Part shown: positions 30,252 through 39,346 of the stretch, one piece after another
Position numbering within the stretch: position 1 is the stretch's first letter
Layout: each line of letters begins with the position of its first letter
Assembly: GCF_000381005.1 (NCBI RefSeq)
Contig: NZ_KB908382.1
Coordinates: 1 to 64,000 of the forward strand
Reading direction: 5' to 3'
Length of the DNA stretch: 64,000 bases
Source: Selenomonas bovis DSM 23594
GTDB lineage: Bacteria; Bacillota; Negativicutes; Selenomonadales; Selenomonadaceae
Position numbers and translations under genes: made by a program
Notes under the pieces: generated by a model
Seen by the model: the letters and a program-made list of their open reading frames with translations, nothing else
Told to the model about the DNA's origin: nothing
Databases searched by the model: none

Positions 30252-30712
30252 TCTCCCTTCTCCAAACAGCGCGCAACATCATCCGGAATCCTCAGCTCGC
30301 AGGCGCGCTTCGCCGCATCGTGAAAGCCCCGGATCGTCGTCTCGACCTCCGCCTGCTCCATGCCGGCCGCGAGGTAGCGCACCCAGGCGCGGATGATGCC
30401 CTGCAGGTATGCCTTCTGCGTCTGCGCGAACTCCGTCGGATAGATGCGCTTGATGCGCCGGTCGCGGCCGTCCTGCTCGCGGCGCACCATGCCCTTCTGC
30501 TCGAGCGAGGCGAGCGAGCGCGTCACGACCGCCTTGTCGAGGTAAAGCATCGACGCGAGCTCCTCCTGGCTCGCCCCCTCCGCGTCGTAGAGGCGGATCA
30601 TCAGGACATACTCCGAATATGTGAGATGCAGCCGCGCGCAGGCCGCCGTCACGAACGCCTGCGAGCGGCGGTGCAGGATGGTAAAGCAGCGTCCGATACT
30701 GACATAGTCCAT
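30248..30712 (-). CDS. MarR-family repressor of the efflux operon
   Basis: A 154-residue winged-helix regulator: LTYSEYVLMIRLYDAEGASQEELASMLYLDKAVVTRSLASLEQKGMVRREQDGRDRRIKRIYPTE shows the recognition helix and the wing with its DxRxxR motif. It is the first gene of marR-adaptor-RND. A palindrome in its own leader makes autorepression likely. Confidence 0.9.
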   Translation of the reverse strand: MDYVSIGRCFTILHRRSQAFVTAACARLHLTYSEYVLMIRLYDAEGASQEELASMLYLDKAVVTRSLASLEQKGMVRREQDGRDRRIKRIYPTEFAQTQKAYLQGIIRAWVRYLAAGMEQAEVETTIRGFHDAAKRACELRIPDDVARCLEKGE

Positions 30713-30755
30713 AAACTATCTCCTCCCGTACTGAGCCGTGCTCTCTGAAATCGTT

Positions 30756-30776
30756 ATTGTTGACTCAGTCAACAAT
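30756..30776. promoter_or_regulatory. MarR-type operator
   Basis: Perfect 10+1+10 palindrome (ATTGTTGACT, C, AGTCAACAAT), the size and composition typical of MarR sites, between the promoter and the marR start. Confidence 0.75.
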
Positions 30777-30811
30777 TCTTCTCCAAAAAACAGTCCGGCT
30801 CCATACGCCCC

Positions 30812-30840
30812 ATTATAACAACTTGTTCCACAAAGTTCAA
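30812..30840 (-). promoter_or_regulatory. promoter of the marR-efflux operon
   Basis: On the minus strand TTGAAC and TATAAT with exactly 17 bases between. The operator lies about 35 bases downstream of the -10, so a bound repressor would block elongation or early transcription. Confidence 0.8.
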
Positions 30841-30996
30841 TGAGACAGCCGATGACAATTGCCGCAATTCCGAACAAAGCTCCCGCGCGCAGCCGTTGGA
30901 GCACTGCGCGCCCGCGAAATCCCGCGCGGCCTCTCCCTCTCCGCAGGAAACTGCGCACGCATCTATTTCGCGGACATTGTGCATCGCCCTTACAAT

Positions 30997-31023
30997 AAAA
31001 GCGGCCCCGCTTCTGCGGAGCCG
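30997..31023 (-). terminator. terminator of the DedA gene
   Basis: On the minus strand CGGCTCCGC pairs with GCGGGGCCG and is followed by a T-rich stretch. Confidence 0.65.
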
Positions 31024-31053
31024 TAAGGAAGCGATCGGGCAGCGAGCGCGCGC

Positions 31054-31674
31054 TCACTCCGTCACGCGCCGCGCCGCGGCCTTCTGGCGGCGGTGGCGCA
31101 GGTAGAGGCCAGCGATGACGACGGCGCAGACCGCGACGAAGACGATGCTCGCCTCGTGCCCGATGGCGAGCATGACCTGCCAGCTCTTGCCGAGCATCAT
31201 GCCCGCCGCGAGGATCAGCGCCGTCCACGGCAGCGCGCCCGCGAACGTCAGCAGCACGAACTTCTTCTTATCGACATGCGCGAAACCCGCCGGCAGGGAG
31301 ATGAACGTGCGCACGACGGGCAGCATGCGGCTGAAGAAGACCGCCTTGAGCCCGTAGCGGTCGAACCAGTTCTGCGCGATATCGACATGATGCTTCTTGA
31401 TGAAGAAATAGCGGCCGTAGCGATCGACGAACGAACGCCCGCCATAGTGGCCGACGGCATAGGCAAAGAGCGAGCCCGCCATGCCGCCGATCATGCCAGC
31501 CGCGAGCGCGGCCGCATAGCCGAGCTGCCCGTCGAAAATCAGATAGCCTGCAAAGCCTAAAATCAGCTCCGAGGGAATCGGGATGCAGGCGTTCTCCGCC
31601 GCCATGAGCACCGCGATCGCCACATAGCCCCAGGCCGCGATGAATTCCATGAAGTACACCGAAAACTGCTCCAA
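31054..31674 (-). CDS. DedA-family membrane protein
   Basis: A 206-residue membrane protein of the DedA/VTT family, which includes undecaprenyl-phosphate flippases and proteins needed for membrane homeostasis. The family signature is clear: ENACIPIPSELILGFAGYL, then FSRMLPVVRTFISLPAGFAHVDKKKF with conserved arginine and glycine residues. Several hydrophobic helices are present and the C-terminus is basic. Monocistronic. Confidence 0.9.
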   Translation of the reverse strand: MEQFSVYFMEFIAAWGYVAIAVLMAAENACIPIPSELILGFAGYLIFDGQLGYAAALAAGMIGGMAGSLFAYAVGHYGGRSFVDRYGRYFFIKKHHVDIAQNWFDRYGLKAVFFSRMLPVVRTFISLPAGFAHVDKKKFVLLTFAGALPWTALILAAGMMLGKSWQVMLAIGHEASIVFVAVCAVVIAGLYLRHRRQKAAARRVTE

Positions 31675-31844
31675 CGCATTTCATCCTTTCTCGAGAAAAA
31701 AGGCCTCTATTCAAGTTCCATTATAGCAGACTTCCCTGAAAAAAGGCGGCACGGGAAAGAAAAATCCCCGTACCGCCATCAGAGCGCGGCAGAGCCGCGC
31801 CCAGCGTCCGCGGCGTGGGAAACGACGACTCCTGCCCTCACGCC

Positions 31845-32411
31845 TCAGCGCGCGGCGATGAGCTGCGCGAGCCCCGCCGCGCCGAAGGCGAGGAAGATGA
31901 CGCCGGAGAGCAGGCGCATGCGGCGCGGCGCGAGGAATCGCTTGAGACAGGAGCCAGCGACGAGGCCGAGCCCATCGGCCAGCACCATCGCGAGCACCGC
32001 GCCCGCGAGCACGGGCAGCCATGCCTGCCACTGCGCCGCGAGCGTCATCGCCGCGAACTGCGTCTTGTCCCCCATCTCGCCGACGAAGAACGAGGTCGCC
32101 ACCGTGAGCACGGGGCCATAGCATGAGTCCGCCACCGTCTCCTCCGCCTCGTCGCCGCCGCGCAGCGTCCAATAGCCGAAATAGAGGAAGAGCAGCGAGG
32201 CGATGAGCGTCATGCGCTCCGGCGAGAGCAGCTCGCCGACGAAGCTGCCGACGCCGACCGCGAGCGCGTGCACGGCGAAGATGCCGAGCGTCATGCCCGC
32301 GAGCACCTGCCGCCAGCGGTACTTCGCGGCGAACGCCATGACGATGAGCTGTGTCTTGTCCCCGAGCTCCGCGAGAAAGATCATGACGAACGTCGCCAAA
32401 AATGCATCCAT
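31845..32411 (-). CDS. GDT1/TMEM165-family (UPF0016) cation exporter, probably Mn2+
   Basis: A 188-residue membrane protein with the two copies of the family motif ExGDKT: FLAELGDKTQLIVMAFAAKY near the start and FVGEMGDKTQFAAMTLAA in the middle. Bacterial members export manganese (and may move calcium). Six or seven hydrophobic segments are expected. The start MDAFLATF follows SD GGGAGG. No yybP-ykoY riboswitch was recognised in the leader. Confidence 0.9.
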   Translation of the reverse strand: MDAFLATFVMIFLAELGDKTQLIVMAFAAKYRWRQVLAGMTLGIFAVHALAVGVGSFVGELLSPERMTLIASLLFLYFGYWTLRGGDEAEETVADSCYGPVLTVATSFFVGEMGDKTQFAAMTLAAQWQAWLPVLAGAVLAMVLADGLGLVAGSCLKRFLAPRRMRLLSGVIFLAFGAAGLAQLIAAR

Positions 32412-32545
32412 ATCTATCCTCCCTGACTGGCAGATCCCCTGCAGGAAGCGGCGCCGCGGCAGCGAGGCGGCGTTCCACCGCCTGTCCCGCACACGGCGCA
32501 ACGCGCCGCGCCGGACGCAGAGAGCCGCCTCCTCCGCAATGCGTA

Positions 32546-32571
32546 CGAAAAAAGCCCGCCGAAGCGGACTC
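32546..32571 (-). terminator. terminator of the tRNA-Glu-Asp-Phe operon
   Basis: On the minus strand GTCCGCTTCGGCGGGC followed by TTTTTT. Confidence 0.75.
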
Positions 32572-32582
32572 TCATAAACAAA

Positions 32583-32658
32583 TGGTGCCTCAGAGCGGAA
32601 TCGAACCACTGACACGGGGATTTTCAGTCCCCTGCTCTACCGACTGAGCTACCGAGGC
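32583..32658 (-). tRNA. tRNA-Phe (anticodon GAA)
   Basis: Full cloverleaf with anticodon stem GGGGA/TCCCC and loop CTGAAAA, T loop TTCGATT, encoded CCA. Third gene of a three-tRNA transcript. Confidence 0.93.
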
Positions 32659-32662
32659 AAGC

Positions 32663-32739
32663 TGGCGACCCGAATGGGACTTGAACCCATGACCTCCGCC
32701 GTGACAGGGCGGCATTCTAACCAACTAAACTACCGGGCC
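32663..32739 (-). tRNA. tRNA-Asp (anticodon GTC)
   Basis: Acceptor GGCCCGG, anticodon stem CCGCC/GGCGG with loop CTGTCAC, T loop TTCAAGT, encoded CCA. Confidence 0.93.
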
Positions 32740-32743
32740 ATCC

Positions 32744-32818
32744 TGGTGACGCGTATGGGATTCGAACCCATGAAGCCGCCGTGAAAGGGCGGTGTCTTAA
32801 CCACTTGACCAACGCGCC
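32744..32818 (-). tRNA. tRNA-Glu (anticodon TTC)
   Basis: Acceptor GGCGCGT/ACGCGTC, anticodon stem CCGCC/GGCGG with loop CTTTCAC, T loop TTCGAAT, encoded CCA. First gene after the promoter. Confidence 0.93.
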
Positions 32819-32853
32819 GGGCGTATCAGCAACGCTGATACTCACAGGAAAGA

Positions 32854-32882
32854 ATTATACTAGACAAGGTCTGGCTTGTCAA
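32854..32882 (-). promoter_or_regulatory. promoter of the tRNA operon
   Basis: On the minus strand consensus TTGACA and TATAAT separated by 17 bases; the -35 touches the terminator tail of the upstream gene. Confidence 0.85.
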
Positions 32883-32918
32883 TAAAAATATTCCCGCATC
32901 CTGCCTGGATGCGGGAAT
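32883..32918 (-). terminator. terminator of the 218-residue unknown gene
   Basis: On the minus strand ATTCCCGCATCC pairs with GGATGCGGGAAT and is followed by ATTTTTATT. Confidence 0.75.
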
Positions 32919-32938
32919 AGCCTCTGCCGCGCGGCAGA

Positions 32939-33595
32939 TCATTCCTCGAGCAGCTTCACGATGCCGGGCTGGACGATCGTCCACTGTCCGTCGGTAGCCG
33001 TGAAGATGGCCGGCAGCTTTGCTTGGATACGGGCGGCATCCTTGCCTGCATAATCCGAGGCAAACGTCTCCTTCATGCCGGACTTTTCGTGCAGGTTTTT
33101 CGTATAGCCCTTGAGCGGATTCGGCACCACGGCGTAGCGCACGTCCTCCTTGCCCATCGGCCACGCCCAGAAATTGCTCTTGCCGGCCTGGCCGACCTCG
33201 ACGAACTTCGGCGCGGGCTTGCCGTCATCCTGCTTGGCCGTGGGATCGAGGCAGATGAGCCCCTTGAGGCTGCGCAGCGCGAAGAACCGGTCACAGGCCT
33301 CCTGCCCCTGCTGCGGGCCGTCGAGGCTCGCGGCGAGCAGATTGTAGTCCGCGAGGAAATCATCCCAGGGGTTCGCGGGCGCTTTCTTCGCGGGTGCCTG
33401 CCGCGGCGGCTGCGTCATCTCCGTGAGCTTTTTCTCGAAGTCCGCCACGCGCGCCTCGAGGATCTTCACCTTTTCCTGCAGCTCCGGCACCGCCGCGGCC
33501 CGGCTGCGCACGGCGCGCACGCCGACGAGCGCGAGCGCCGCCGCCACGAGCGCGAGCAGCGCCGCGACAAATGACAAGACAATCACAAAATTCAT
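32939..33595 (-). CDS. membrane-anchored coiled-coil protein of unknown function
   Basis: A 218-residue protein with an N-terminal membrane segment (about 3-26), a coiled coil (about 35-62, PELQEKVKILEARVADFEKKL), a Pro/Ala-rich linker (62-75) and a C-terminal domain beginning NPWDDFLADYNLL. The C-terminal part includes KSNFWAWPMGKEDVRYAVVPNPLKGYT. No family was recognised. It lies 41 bases after upp and may be the last gene of the rpiB-glyA-upp transcript. Confidence 0.75.
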   Translation of the reverse strand: MNFVIVLSFVAALLALVAAALALVGVRAVRSRAAAVPELQEKVKILEARVADFEKKLTEMTQPPRQAPAKKAPANPWDDFLADYNLLAASLDGPQQGQEACDRFFALRSLKGLICLDPTAKQDDGKPAPKFVEVGQAGKSNFWAWPMGKEDVRYAVVPNPLKGYTKNLHEKSGMKETFASDYAGKDAARIQAKLPAIFTATDGQWTIVQPGIVKLLEE

Positions 33596-33636
33596 GAAGA
33601 AACACTCCTTCCGCCATGTCCTGCGGGAACCATCTG

Positions 33637-34278
33637 TCAGAGCGTGCCGAAGATGCGGTCGCCCGCGTCGCCGAGGCCGGGGACGATGTAGCCCTTCTCA
33701 TTGAGATGGTCGTCGACGGCGGCGACGTAGATGGGCACGTCCGGGTGCTCCTCGTTCACGAGGCGGATGCCCTCAGGCGCCGCGACGAGACACATGAGCG
33801 TAATGGACTTCGCGCCCTTTTCCTTGAGCAGCGTGAGCGCCGCCGACGAGCTGCCGCCCGTCGCGAGCATCGGATCGACGACGATGAGCATGCGCTCGGC
33901 GACATCGCTCGGCAGCTTGCAGTAGTACTCGACGGGCTTGAGCGTCTCAGGATCGCGGTAGAGGCCGACATGGCCGACGCGCGCCGCGGGGATCATGTTG
34001 ACGACGCCGCCGAGCATGCCGAGGCCCGCGCGCAGGATCGGCACGACGCCGACCTTCTTGCCCGCGAGCATCTTGCCCTTGCACTTCGCGACCGGCGTCT
34101 CGATCTCGACGTCCTTGAGCGGGAAATTGCGCGTGATCTCGTACGCCATGAGCATGGAGATCTCCTCGAGGAGCTCGCGGAAATCCTTCGTGCCCGTCGT
34201 CTTCTGGCGCATGAGCGTGAGCTTGTGCTGGATGAGCGGGTGGTCGATGAGATGTACGTTTAATTTTTCTTCTGCCAT
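33637..34278 (-). CDS. upp: uracil phosphoribosyltransferase
   Basis: A 213-residue enzyme making UMP from uracil and PRPP in pyrimidine salvage. The PRPP-binding loop [16 protein letters not shown] and the C-terminal uracil-binding [17 protein letters not shown] are diagnostic. It starts four bases after the glyA stop, so the two are cotranscribed. Confidence 0.96.
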   Translation of the reverse strand: MAEEKLNVHLIDHPLIQHKLTLMRQKTTGTKDFRELLEEISMLMAYEITRNFPLKDVEIETPVAKCKGKMLAGKKVGVVPILRAGLGMLGGVVNMIPAARVGHVGLYRDPETLKPVEYYCKLPSDVAERMLIVVDPMLATGGSSSAALTLLKEKGAKSITLMCLVAAPEGIRLVNEEHPDVPIYVAAVDDHLNEKGYIVPGLGDAGDRIFGTL

Positions 34279-34282
34279 GATT

Positions 34283-35533
34283 TCAGTCCTCGTAGAGCGG
34301 ATATTTCTCGCAAAGCGCGGCGACGCGGCGCTTGGCCTCGTCCTTCTTCGCCGCGTCCTCCGGATGGTCGAGCACGAGCGCGATGATGTCGGCGACCTCC
34401 TTCATATCGGCCTCCTTGAAGCCGCGCGTCGTGAGCGCGGGGGAGCCGAGGCGGATGCCGCTCGTGACGAACGGGGAGAGCGGCTCGAAGGGGATCGTGT
34501 TCTTGTTCACCGTGATGTTGACCTCGTCGAGGAGATTCTGCGCCTCCTTGCCCGTGAGGTGCTTGCTCGTGAGATCGACGAGCATGAGGTGGTTGTCCGT
34601 GCCGCCCGTGACGATACGGAACCCGTCCTTCGTGAGCTCGTCCGCGAGCACGGCGGCGTTCTTTACGACCTGCTTCGCGTATTCCTTGAACGAGGGCTGG
34701 AGCGCCTCGCCGAGCGCGACGGCCTTCGCCGCGATGACGTGCATGAGCGGGCCGCCCTGGATGCCGGGGAAGATGGCCTTGTTGAACTGCTTGCCGAACT
34801 CGGCGTCCTTGCAGAGGATCATGCCGCCGCGCGGGCCGCGCAGCGTCTTGTGCGTCGTCGTCGTCACGACGTCGGCGTACGGCACCGGGCTCGGATGAAG
34901 GCCGGCGGCAACGAGGCCGGCGATGTGCGCGATGTCGACCATGAGATACGCGCCGACGCCGTGCGCGATCTTCGCCATGCGCTCGAAGTCGATGACGCGC
35001 GCGTAGGCCGAGGCACCCGCGACGATGAGCTTCGGCTGGCAGTCCTTTGCGATGCGCTCGAGCTCGTCGTAGTCGATGCGCTCATCCTCCTTGCGCACGC
35101 CGTAGGGAACGATGTGGAAATACTTGCCGCTCATATTGACGGGCGAACCGTGCGTGAGATGGCCGCCGTCCGTGAGGTTCATGCCCATGACGGTGTCGCC
35201 GGGCTGGAGCAGCGCGAAAAAGACCGCCATGTTCGCCTGCGCGCCGGAGTGCGGCTGGACGTTCGCGTAGGCCGCGCCGAAGAGCTTCTTCGCGCGGTCG
35301 ATGGCGAGCTGCTCGACGACGTCGACGAACTCGCAGCCGCCGTAATAGCGCTTGCCGGGATAGCCCTCGGCATACTTGTTCGTGAGCACGCTGCCCTGCG
35401 CCTCGAGCACTGCCTTGGAGACAATGTTCTCCGAGGCGATGAGCTCGAGCTTCGTGCGCTGGCGATTCAGCTCCTTGTCGATGGCCTCCGCCACAGCGGG
35501 ATCAGCGGTTTTCAGGTTTTCCATAAGGCTCAT
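34283..35533 (-). CDS. glyA: serine hydroxymethyltransferase
   Basis: A 416-residue PLP enzyme interconverting serine and glycine with transfer of the one-carbon unit to tetrahydrofolate. Visible motifs: [34 protein letters not shown], the PLP lysine segment [17 protein letters not shown] and the C-terminal [19 protein letters not shown]. The start [12 protein letters not shown] follows SD GGGGAGG; an earlier ATG at 35557 overlaps the rpiB stop. Confidence 0.96.
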   Translation of the reverse strand: MSLMENLKTADPAVAEAIDKELNRQRTKLELIASENIVSKAVLEAQGSVLTNKYAEGYPGKRYYGGCEFVDVVEQLAIDRAKKLFGAAYANVQPHSGAQANMAVFFALLQPGDTVMGMNLTDGGHLTHGSPVNMSGKYFHIVPYGVRKEDERIDYDELERIAKDCQPKLIVAGASAYARVIDFERMAKIAHGVGAYLMVDIAHIAGLVAAGLHPSPVPYADVVTTTTHKTLRGPRGGMILCKDAEFGKQFNKAIFPGIQGGPLMHVIAAKAVALGEALQPSFKEYAKQVVKNAAVLADELTKDGFRIVTGGTDNHLMLVDLTSKHLTGKEAQNLLDEVNITVNKNTIPFEPLSPFVTSGIRLGSPALTTRGFKEADMKEVADIIALVLDHPEDAAKKDEAKRRVAALCEKYPLYED

Positions 35534-35553
35534 GTCAGATCGTCCTCCCCTAG

Positions 35554-35997
35554 TCATTCCTTTTCCAGTGCCATGATCTTGTTCACGCGGCGCTCGTGGC
35601 GGCCGCCGTCGAAGCCGGTCTCCACCCAGGCGCGCACGATCTCGCCCGCAGGGCCGAATCCGAGCACGCGCCCGCCCATCGCGAGCACATTCGCGTCGTT
35701 GTGATGGCGCGACATCTTCGCGGAATAGACATCATTGCAGAGCGCGCAGCGGATGCCCTTGATCTTGTTGCAGGCAATCGAGATGCCGATGCCCGTGCCG
35801 CAGAGCGCGATGCCGCGGTCGGACTTGCCGCTCGCGACATCCGCGCAGACCTTCGCAGCGATATCCGGGTAGTCGACGGCGTCCGTGCCGAACGTGCCGA
35901 CATCCGTCACCTCGATATCGCCGTACTCCTTGAGCACCATCTTGACCTCTTCCTTCAGCGCGACAGCGCCGTGGTCGCTGCCAATCGTGATTCGCAT
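35554..35997 (-). CDS. rpiB: ribose-5-phosphate isomerase B
   Basis: A 147-residue RpiB/LacA-family isomerase of the pentose phosphate pathway. The start [27 protein letters not shown], the catalytic-Cys segment [17 protein letters not shown] and [16 protein letters not shown] are typical. The frame is open 20 codons upstream but the SD AAAGGTGG fixes this start. It leads the rpiB-glyA-upp operon. Confidence 0.95.
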   Translation of the reverse strand: MRITIGSDHGAVALKEEVKMVLKEYGDIEVTDVGTFGTDAVDYPDIAAKVCADVASGKSDRGIALCGTGIGISIACNKIKGIRCALCNDVYSAKMSRHHNDANVLAMGGRVLGFGPAGEIVRAWVETGFDGGRHERRVNKIMALEKE

Positions 35998-36263
35998 GCG
36001 TTCATTCCACCTTTCCAAGCCTCTGCTGCGAGAGCTGCACGCACCATGTCCGAACATCTGACGCGCGTACGTGTAGTCTGCTATTTATTTTAGCATACTT
36101 AGACGCAAAAAAATACCGCTTCTTCGCGAAATCCGCCGCATCGCCCCGGCGCGTCATGCGACACACCGGCATCCATACGGGATAGACGCGGCGCGCCTCT
36201 CCAACATCTTTCCTGCCGACTGCGCAGCGCCTGGCAGCCTGTGCGCCTGCGGCATCGCATGCG
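35998..36263. other. intergenic region upstream of rpiB
   Basis: An AT-rich patch near 36090-36115 with TAAAAT preceded by TATGC on the minus strand may be an extended -10 for the rpiB operon. The remaining GC-rich DNA shows no credible gene. Confidence 0.35.
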
Positions 36264-36299
36264 AAAGACCCGGACATCCGTGCGGATGTCCGGGTCTTT
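36264..36299 (-). terminator. terminator of the purB-purA transcript
   Basis: AAAGACCCGGACATCCG and its exact complement form a 17-base stem around a three-base loop. Confidence 0.85.
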
Positions 36300-36328
36300 G
36301 TCCATCCCTGGGACCAGGGAATCACAGA

Positions 36329-37615
36329 TCAGAAGATGTCGTCAGCGATGACGATCGTCTCGTCGCGGTTCGGGCCGACGGAGACGATGCCGAGCGCGAT
36401 GCCCGTGACCTCGGCCATGCGCTCGAGGTACTTCTTCGCTTTCTCCGGCAGGTCTTCATACTTGCGGACCTTCGTGATGTCCGTCTTCCAGCCCTCGAAC
36501 GTCTCGTAGACCGGCTCGACCTCCGCGAGCACCTTGAGGCTCGCGGGGATCTCGTTGAGGAGCTTGCCCTGGTACTTGTAGCCCGTGCACATCTTGATCT
36601 CGTCGAAGCTGTCGAGGATGTCGAGGCGCGTGACGGCCATGTAGTCGATGCCGGAGATCAGCCCCGCGTAGCGCACGATGCAGGCGTCGAGCCAGCCCGT
36701 GCGGCGCGGACGGCCCGTGACGACGCCGTACTCGTGGCCTTCCTCGCGGATCTTGTCGCCGATGGCGTTGAGCTGCTCCGTCGGGAACGGTCCCTCGCCG
36801 ACGCGCGTGCAGTACGCCTTGACAATGCCGACGACCTTGTCGATCTTCTTCGGCGCGACGCCCGCGCCGACGGCGACGCCGCCGGAGATGGGGTGCGAGG
36901 CCGTGACATAGGGATACGTGCCGTAGTCGATGTCGAGCATCGTCGCCTGCGCGCCCTCGAAGAGAATCTTGCGGCCCTGCGCGATTTCCTCGTTGAGCAG
37001 CGCGATCGTGTCGCAGACATACGGGCGCAGGCGGTCGGCGTAGCCGCTGTACTCCGCGAGCATCGCGTCGTAGTCGAGCGGCTCGTGGTCGTATAGGAGC
37101 TTGAGCTCCCTGTTCTTGATGGCGAGGTTTTCCTTCAGACGGCGTGCGAATTCCTCTTTATCGATGAAGTCGCAGACGCGGATGCCGATGCGGTTGTCGC
37201 GGTCCATGTAGCAGGGGCCGATGCCGCGGTGCGTCGTGCCGACCTTGTTCTTGCCGCGCGCCTCGTCGCCGATGCCGTCCATGAGGCAGTGATACGGGAG
37301 CACGACATGCGCGCGGTTGCTGATGCGGATGCCGGAGAGGTCGATGCCGCGCGCCGCGAGCGAGTCCATCTCCTCGAGCATGACCTTCGGGTCGAAAGCG
37401 ACACCGTTGCCGACGATGCAGTGCGAGCCCTTGAACAGGATGCCCGACGGCATGAGGCGCAGCTTGTATGCTTCATCATTGACGACGACGGTATGGCCGG
37501 CGTTGCTGCCGCCCTGGTAGCGCACGACCGTCTCGGCCTGCTGGGCGAGATAGTCGACAATCTTGCCCTTTCCCTCGTCGCCCCATTGCGTACCGGTTAC
37601 TACTACTGTTGACAT
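36329..37615 (-). CDS. purA: adenylosuccinate synthetase
   Basis: A 428-residue enzyme joining IMP and aspartate with GTP, the first committed step to AMP. The N-terminal GTQWGDEGKGKIVDYLA loop, QGGSNAGHTVV, TTHRGIGPCY, FEGAQATMLDIDYGTYPYVT and TGRPRRTGWLD are all present. It follows purB by 86 bases and probably shares its transcript. Confidence 0.97.
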   Translation of the reverse strand: MSTVVVTGTQWGDEGKGKIVDYLAQQAETVVRYQGGSNAGHTVVVNDEAYKLRLMPSGILFKGSHCIVGNGVAFDPKVMLEEMDSLAARGIDLSGIRISNRAHVVLPYHCLMDGIGDEARGKNKVGTTHRGIGPCYMDRDNRIGIRVCDFIDKEEFARRLKENLAIKNRELKLLYDHEPLDYDAMLAEYSGYADRLRPYVCDTIALLNEEIAQGRKILFEGAQATMLDIDYGTYPYVTASHPISGGVAVGAGVAPKKIDKVVGIVKAYCTRVGEGPFPTEQLNAIGDKIREEGHEYGVVTGRPRRTGWLDACIVRYAGLISGIDYMAVTRLDILDSFDEIKMCTGYKYQGKLLNEIPASLKVLAEVEPVYETFEGWKTDITKVRKYEDLPEKAKKYLERMAEVTGIALGIVSVGPNRDETIVIADDIF

Positions 37616-37701
37616 AGGCGTGATTCTCCTTTTGGCGGCGCGGTGGCGCCGCTTCCTTTACTGTCAGGCCGCTCCTCCCGCCGCGCGGGCGGGCGCAGTG
37701 C

Positions 37702-38994
37702 TCAGAGCCCGAAGCGGGCGAAAATCATATCGACGTTGCGCAGGAAATACTTGTAATCGAAGCAATCGTCGATCTCTTCCTTCGTGAGGTACTTCGTGAT
37801 GTCCGGGTCGCTCTCGACGCTCGTGCGGAAATCCTGGCCCTCCATCCAGCGCTTCATCGCGTTGCGCTGCACCCACTTGTAGGCATCCTCGCGCAGCACG
37901 CCCTTGTCGACGACGGCGAGCAGGATGCGCTGGCTGTAGATGAGGCCGCCCGTGCGGTTCATATCGTGCAGCATCTTCTCCGGATAGACGAGCAGCTTGT
38001 CGATGATGTCCGTGAGCTTCGCCGTGCAGTAGTCGAGGTTGATGGAGGAATCCGGCAGGATGACGCGCTCCACCGAGCTGTGGGAGATGTCGCGCTCATG
38101 CCAGAGCGTGATGTCCTCGAGCGCCGCGACGGCGTTGCCGCGGTTGAGGCGCGCCATGCCGCTGATGCGCTCGCAGTTGATGGGGTTGCGCTTGTGCGGC
38201 ATCGCAGACGAGCCCTTCTGTCCCGGGGAGAAATACTCCTCCGCCTCGCGGATATCCGTGCGCTGGAGGTTGCGCACCTCTGTCGCGATCTTCTCGAGCG
38301 TCGAGGAGCAGATGGCGATCGTCGTCACGAACTCCGCGTGGCGGTCGCGCTGGATGACCTGTGTCGCGAGGCGCACCGGCGTGAGGCCGAGCTTCTCGCC
38401 GACCATCTGCTCGATCTTCGGATCGATGTTGGAATACGTGCCGACCGCGCCCGAGAGCTTGCAGACGGAGACGATCTTCTTCGCGTGCTCGACGCGCTCG
38501 ATGTCGCGCTCGATCTCCGCGCTCCAGAGCAGGAGCTTGAGGCCGAACGTCATCGGCTCCGCGTGGATGCCATGCGTGCGACCGATGCACGGTGTATGCT
38601 TGAACTCCACGGCGCGGCGGCGCAGCACCTCGTGGAACGCCCGGAGATCCTTGAGGATGATGTCGCAGGCATCGCGCATCATCATGCAGTAAGCCGTGTC
38701 CTTCACGTCAGAGGACGTCAGTCCTTTGTGGATGTACTTGGAGTCATCACCGACATGCTCCGCGACATTCGTCAGGAACGCGATGATGTCATGATGCGTT
38801 ACAGACTCGATCTCATGGATGCGGTCCACCTCGAACGCCGCTTTCGCGCGGATGTTCTTGGCCGCCTCCTTCGGGATCTCGCCGAGCTCCGCCATGGCGT
38901 CGCAGGCAGCCATCTCGACATTCAGGATCTGCTGCCACTCGTTCTCGATGGACCAGAGATGGCCCATCTCCGGCCTGGTGTAACGTTCAATCAT
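37702..38994 (-). CDS. purB: adenylosuccinate lyase
   Basis: A 430-residue lyase acting twice in purine synthesis (SAICAR to AICAR and adenylosuccinate to AMP). The fumarase-superfamily signature GSSAMPHKRNPINCE is clear, together with TSSDVKDTAY and GRTHGIHAEPMTFG containing the catalytic His. Length is normal. Confidence 0.97.
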   Translation of the reverse strand: MIERYTRPEMGHLWSIENEWQQILNVEMAACDAMAELGEIPKEAAKNIRAKAAFEVDRIHEIESVTHHDIIAFLTNVAEHVGDDSKYIHKGLTSSDVKDTAYCMMMRDACDIILKDLRAFHEVLRRRAVEFKHTPCIGRTHGIHAEPMTFGLKLLLWSAEIERDIERVEHAKKIVSVCKLSGAVGTYSNIDPKIEQMVGEKLGLTPVRLATQVIQRDRHAEFVTTIAICSSTLEKIATEVRNLQRTDIREAEEYFSPGQKGSSAMPHKRNPINCERISGMARLNRGNAVAALEDITLWHERDISHSSVERVILPDSSINLDYCTAKLTDIIDKLLVYPEKMLHDMNRTGGLIYSQRILLAVVDKGVLREDAYKWVQRNAMKRWMEGQDFRTSVESDPDITKYLTKEEIDDCFDYKYFLRNVDMIFARFGL

Positions 38995-39045
38995 CTAGTG
39001 TTTCCTCCTTAAAGCCCCGCGGCGCGCGCCGCCGAAGCACAAACA

Positions 39046-39090
39046 CAAAAAAGGAACTCAGACGGAGCTTCCGCCGAGCCTGGAGATTCC
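39046..39090 (-). promoter_or_regulatory. hairpin with T-run in the purB leader (putative attenuator)
   Basis: On the minus strand GGAATCTCCAGGC folds imperfectly onto CGTCTGAGTTCC and is followed by TTTTTT, still about 50 bases before the purB start. It sits downstream of the promoter, so it could attenuate transcription. No known purine riboswitch core was recognised. Confidence 0.45.
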
Positions 39091-39106
39091 CTTATATCCC
39101 TCGCTT

Positions 39107-39135
39107 ATCATATCATCTCAGGAAAGAGGTGTCAA
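39107..39135 (-). promoter_or_regulatory. promoter of purB
   Basis: On the minus strand TTGACA and TATGAT with a 17-base spacer. Confidence 0.85.
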
Positions 39136-39346
39136 TAAAGGCCGCGGCAACAAAACAAACTGCCGCCACCCGCGTACGGCAGGGGGCGCACGCAGCGTGA
39201 AAATCCGCCGCTTTTTAATAAAAACACACGGAAACCCGGCATATAATGGAAAGGATTCATCACCAAAGCCACGCCGCCTCCTGCCTACCAAGCGCGCAGG
39301 GAGCCGCCGCCAGCGGCGGCGTGCCGCAAAGAAAGAAGGTCTCTCC

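Noticed and set aside
32412-32545. yybP-ykoY (manganese) riboswitch before the GDT1-type gene
   Set aside because: The conserved core of that class could not be matched in the short GC-rich leader.
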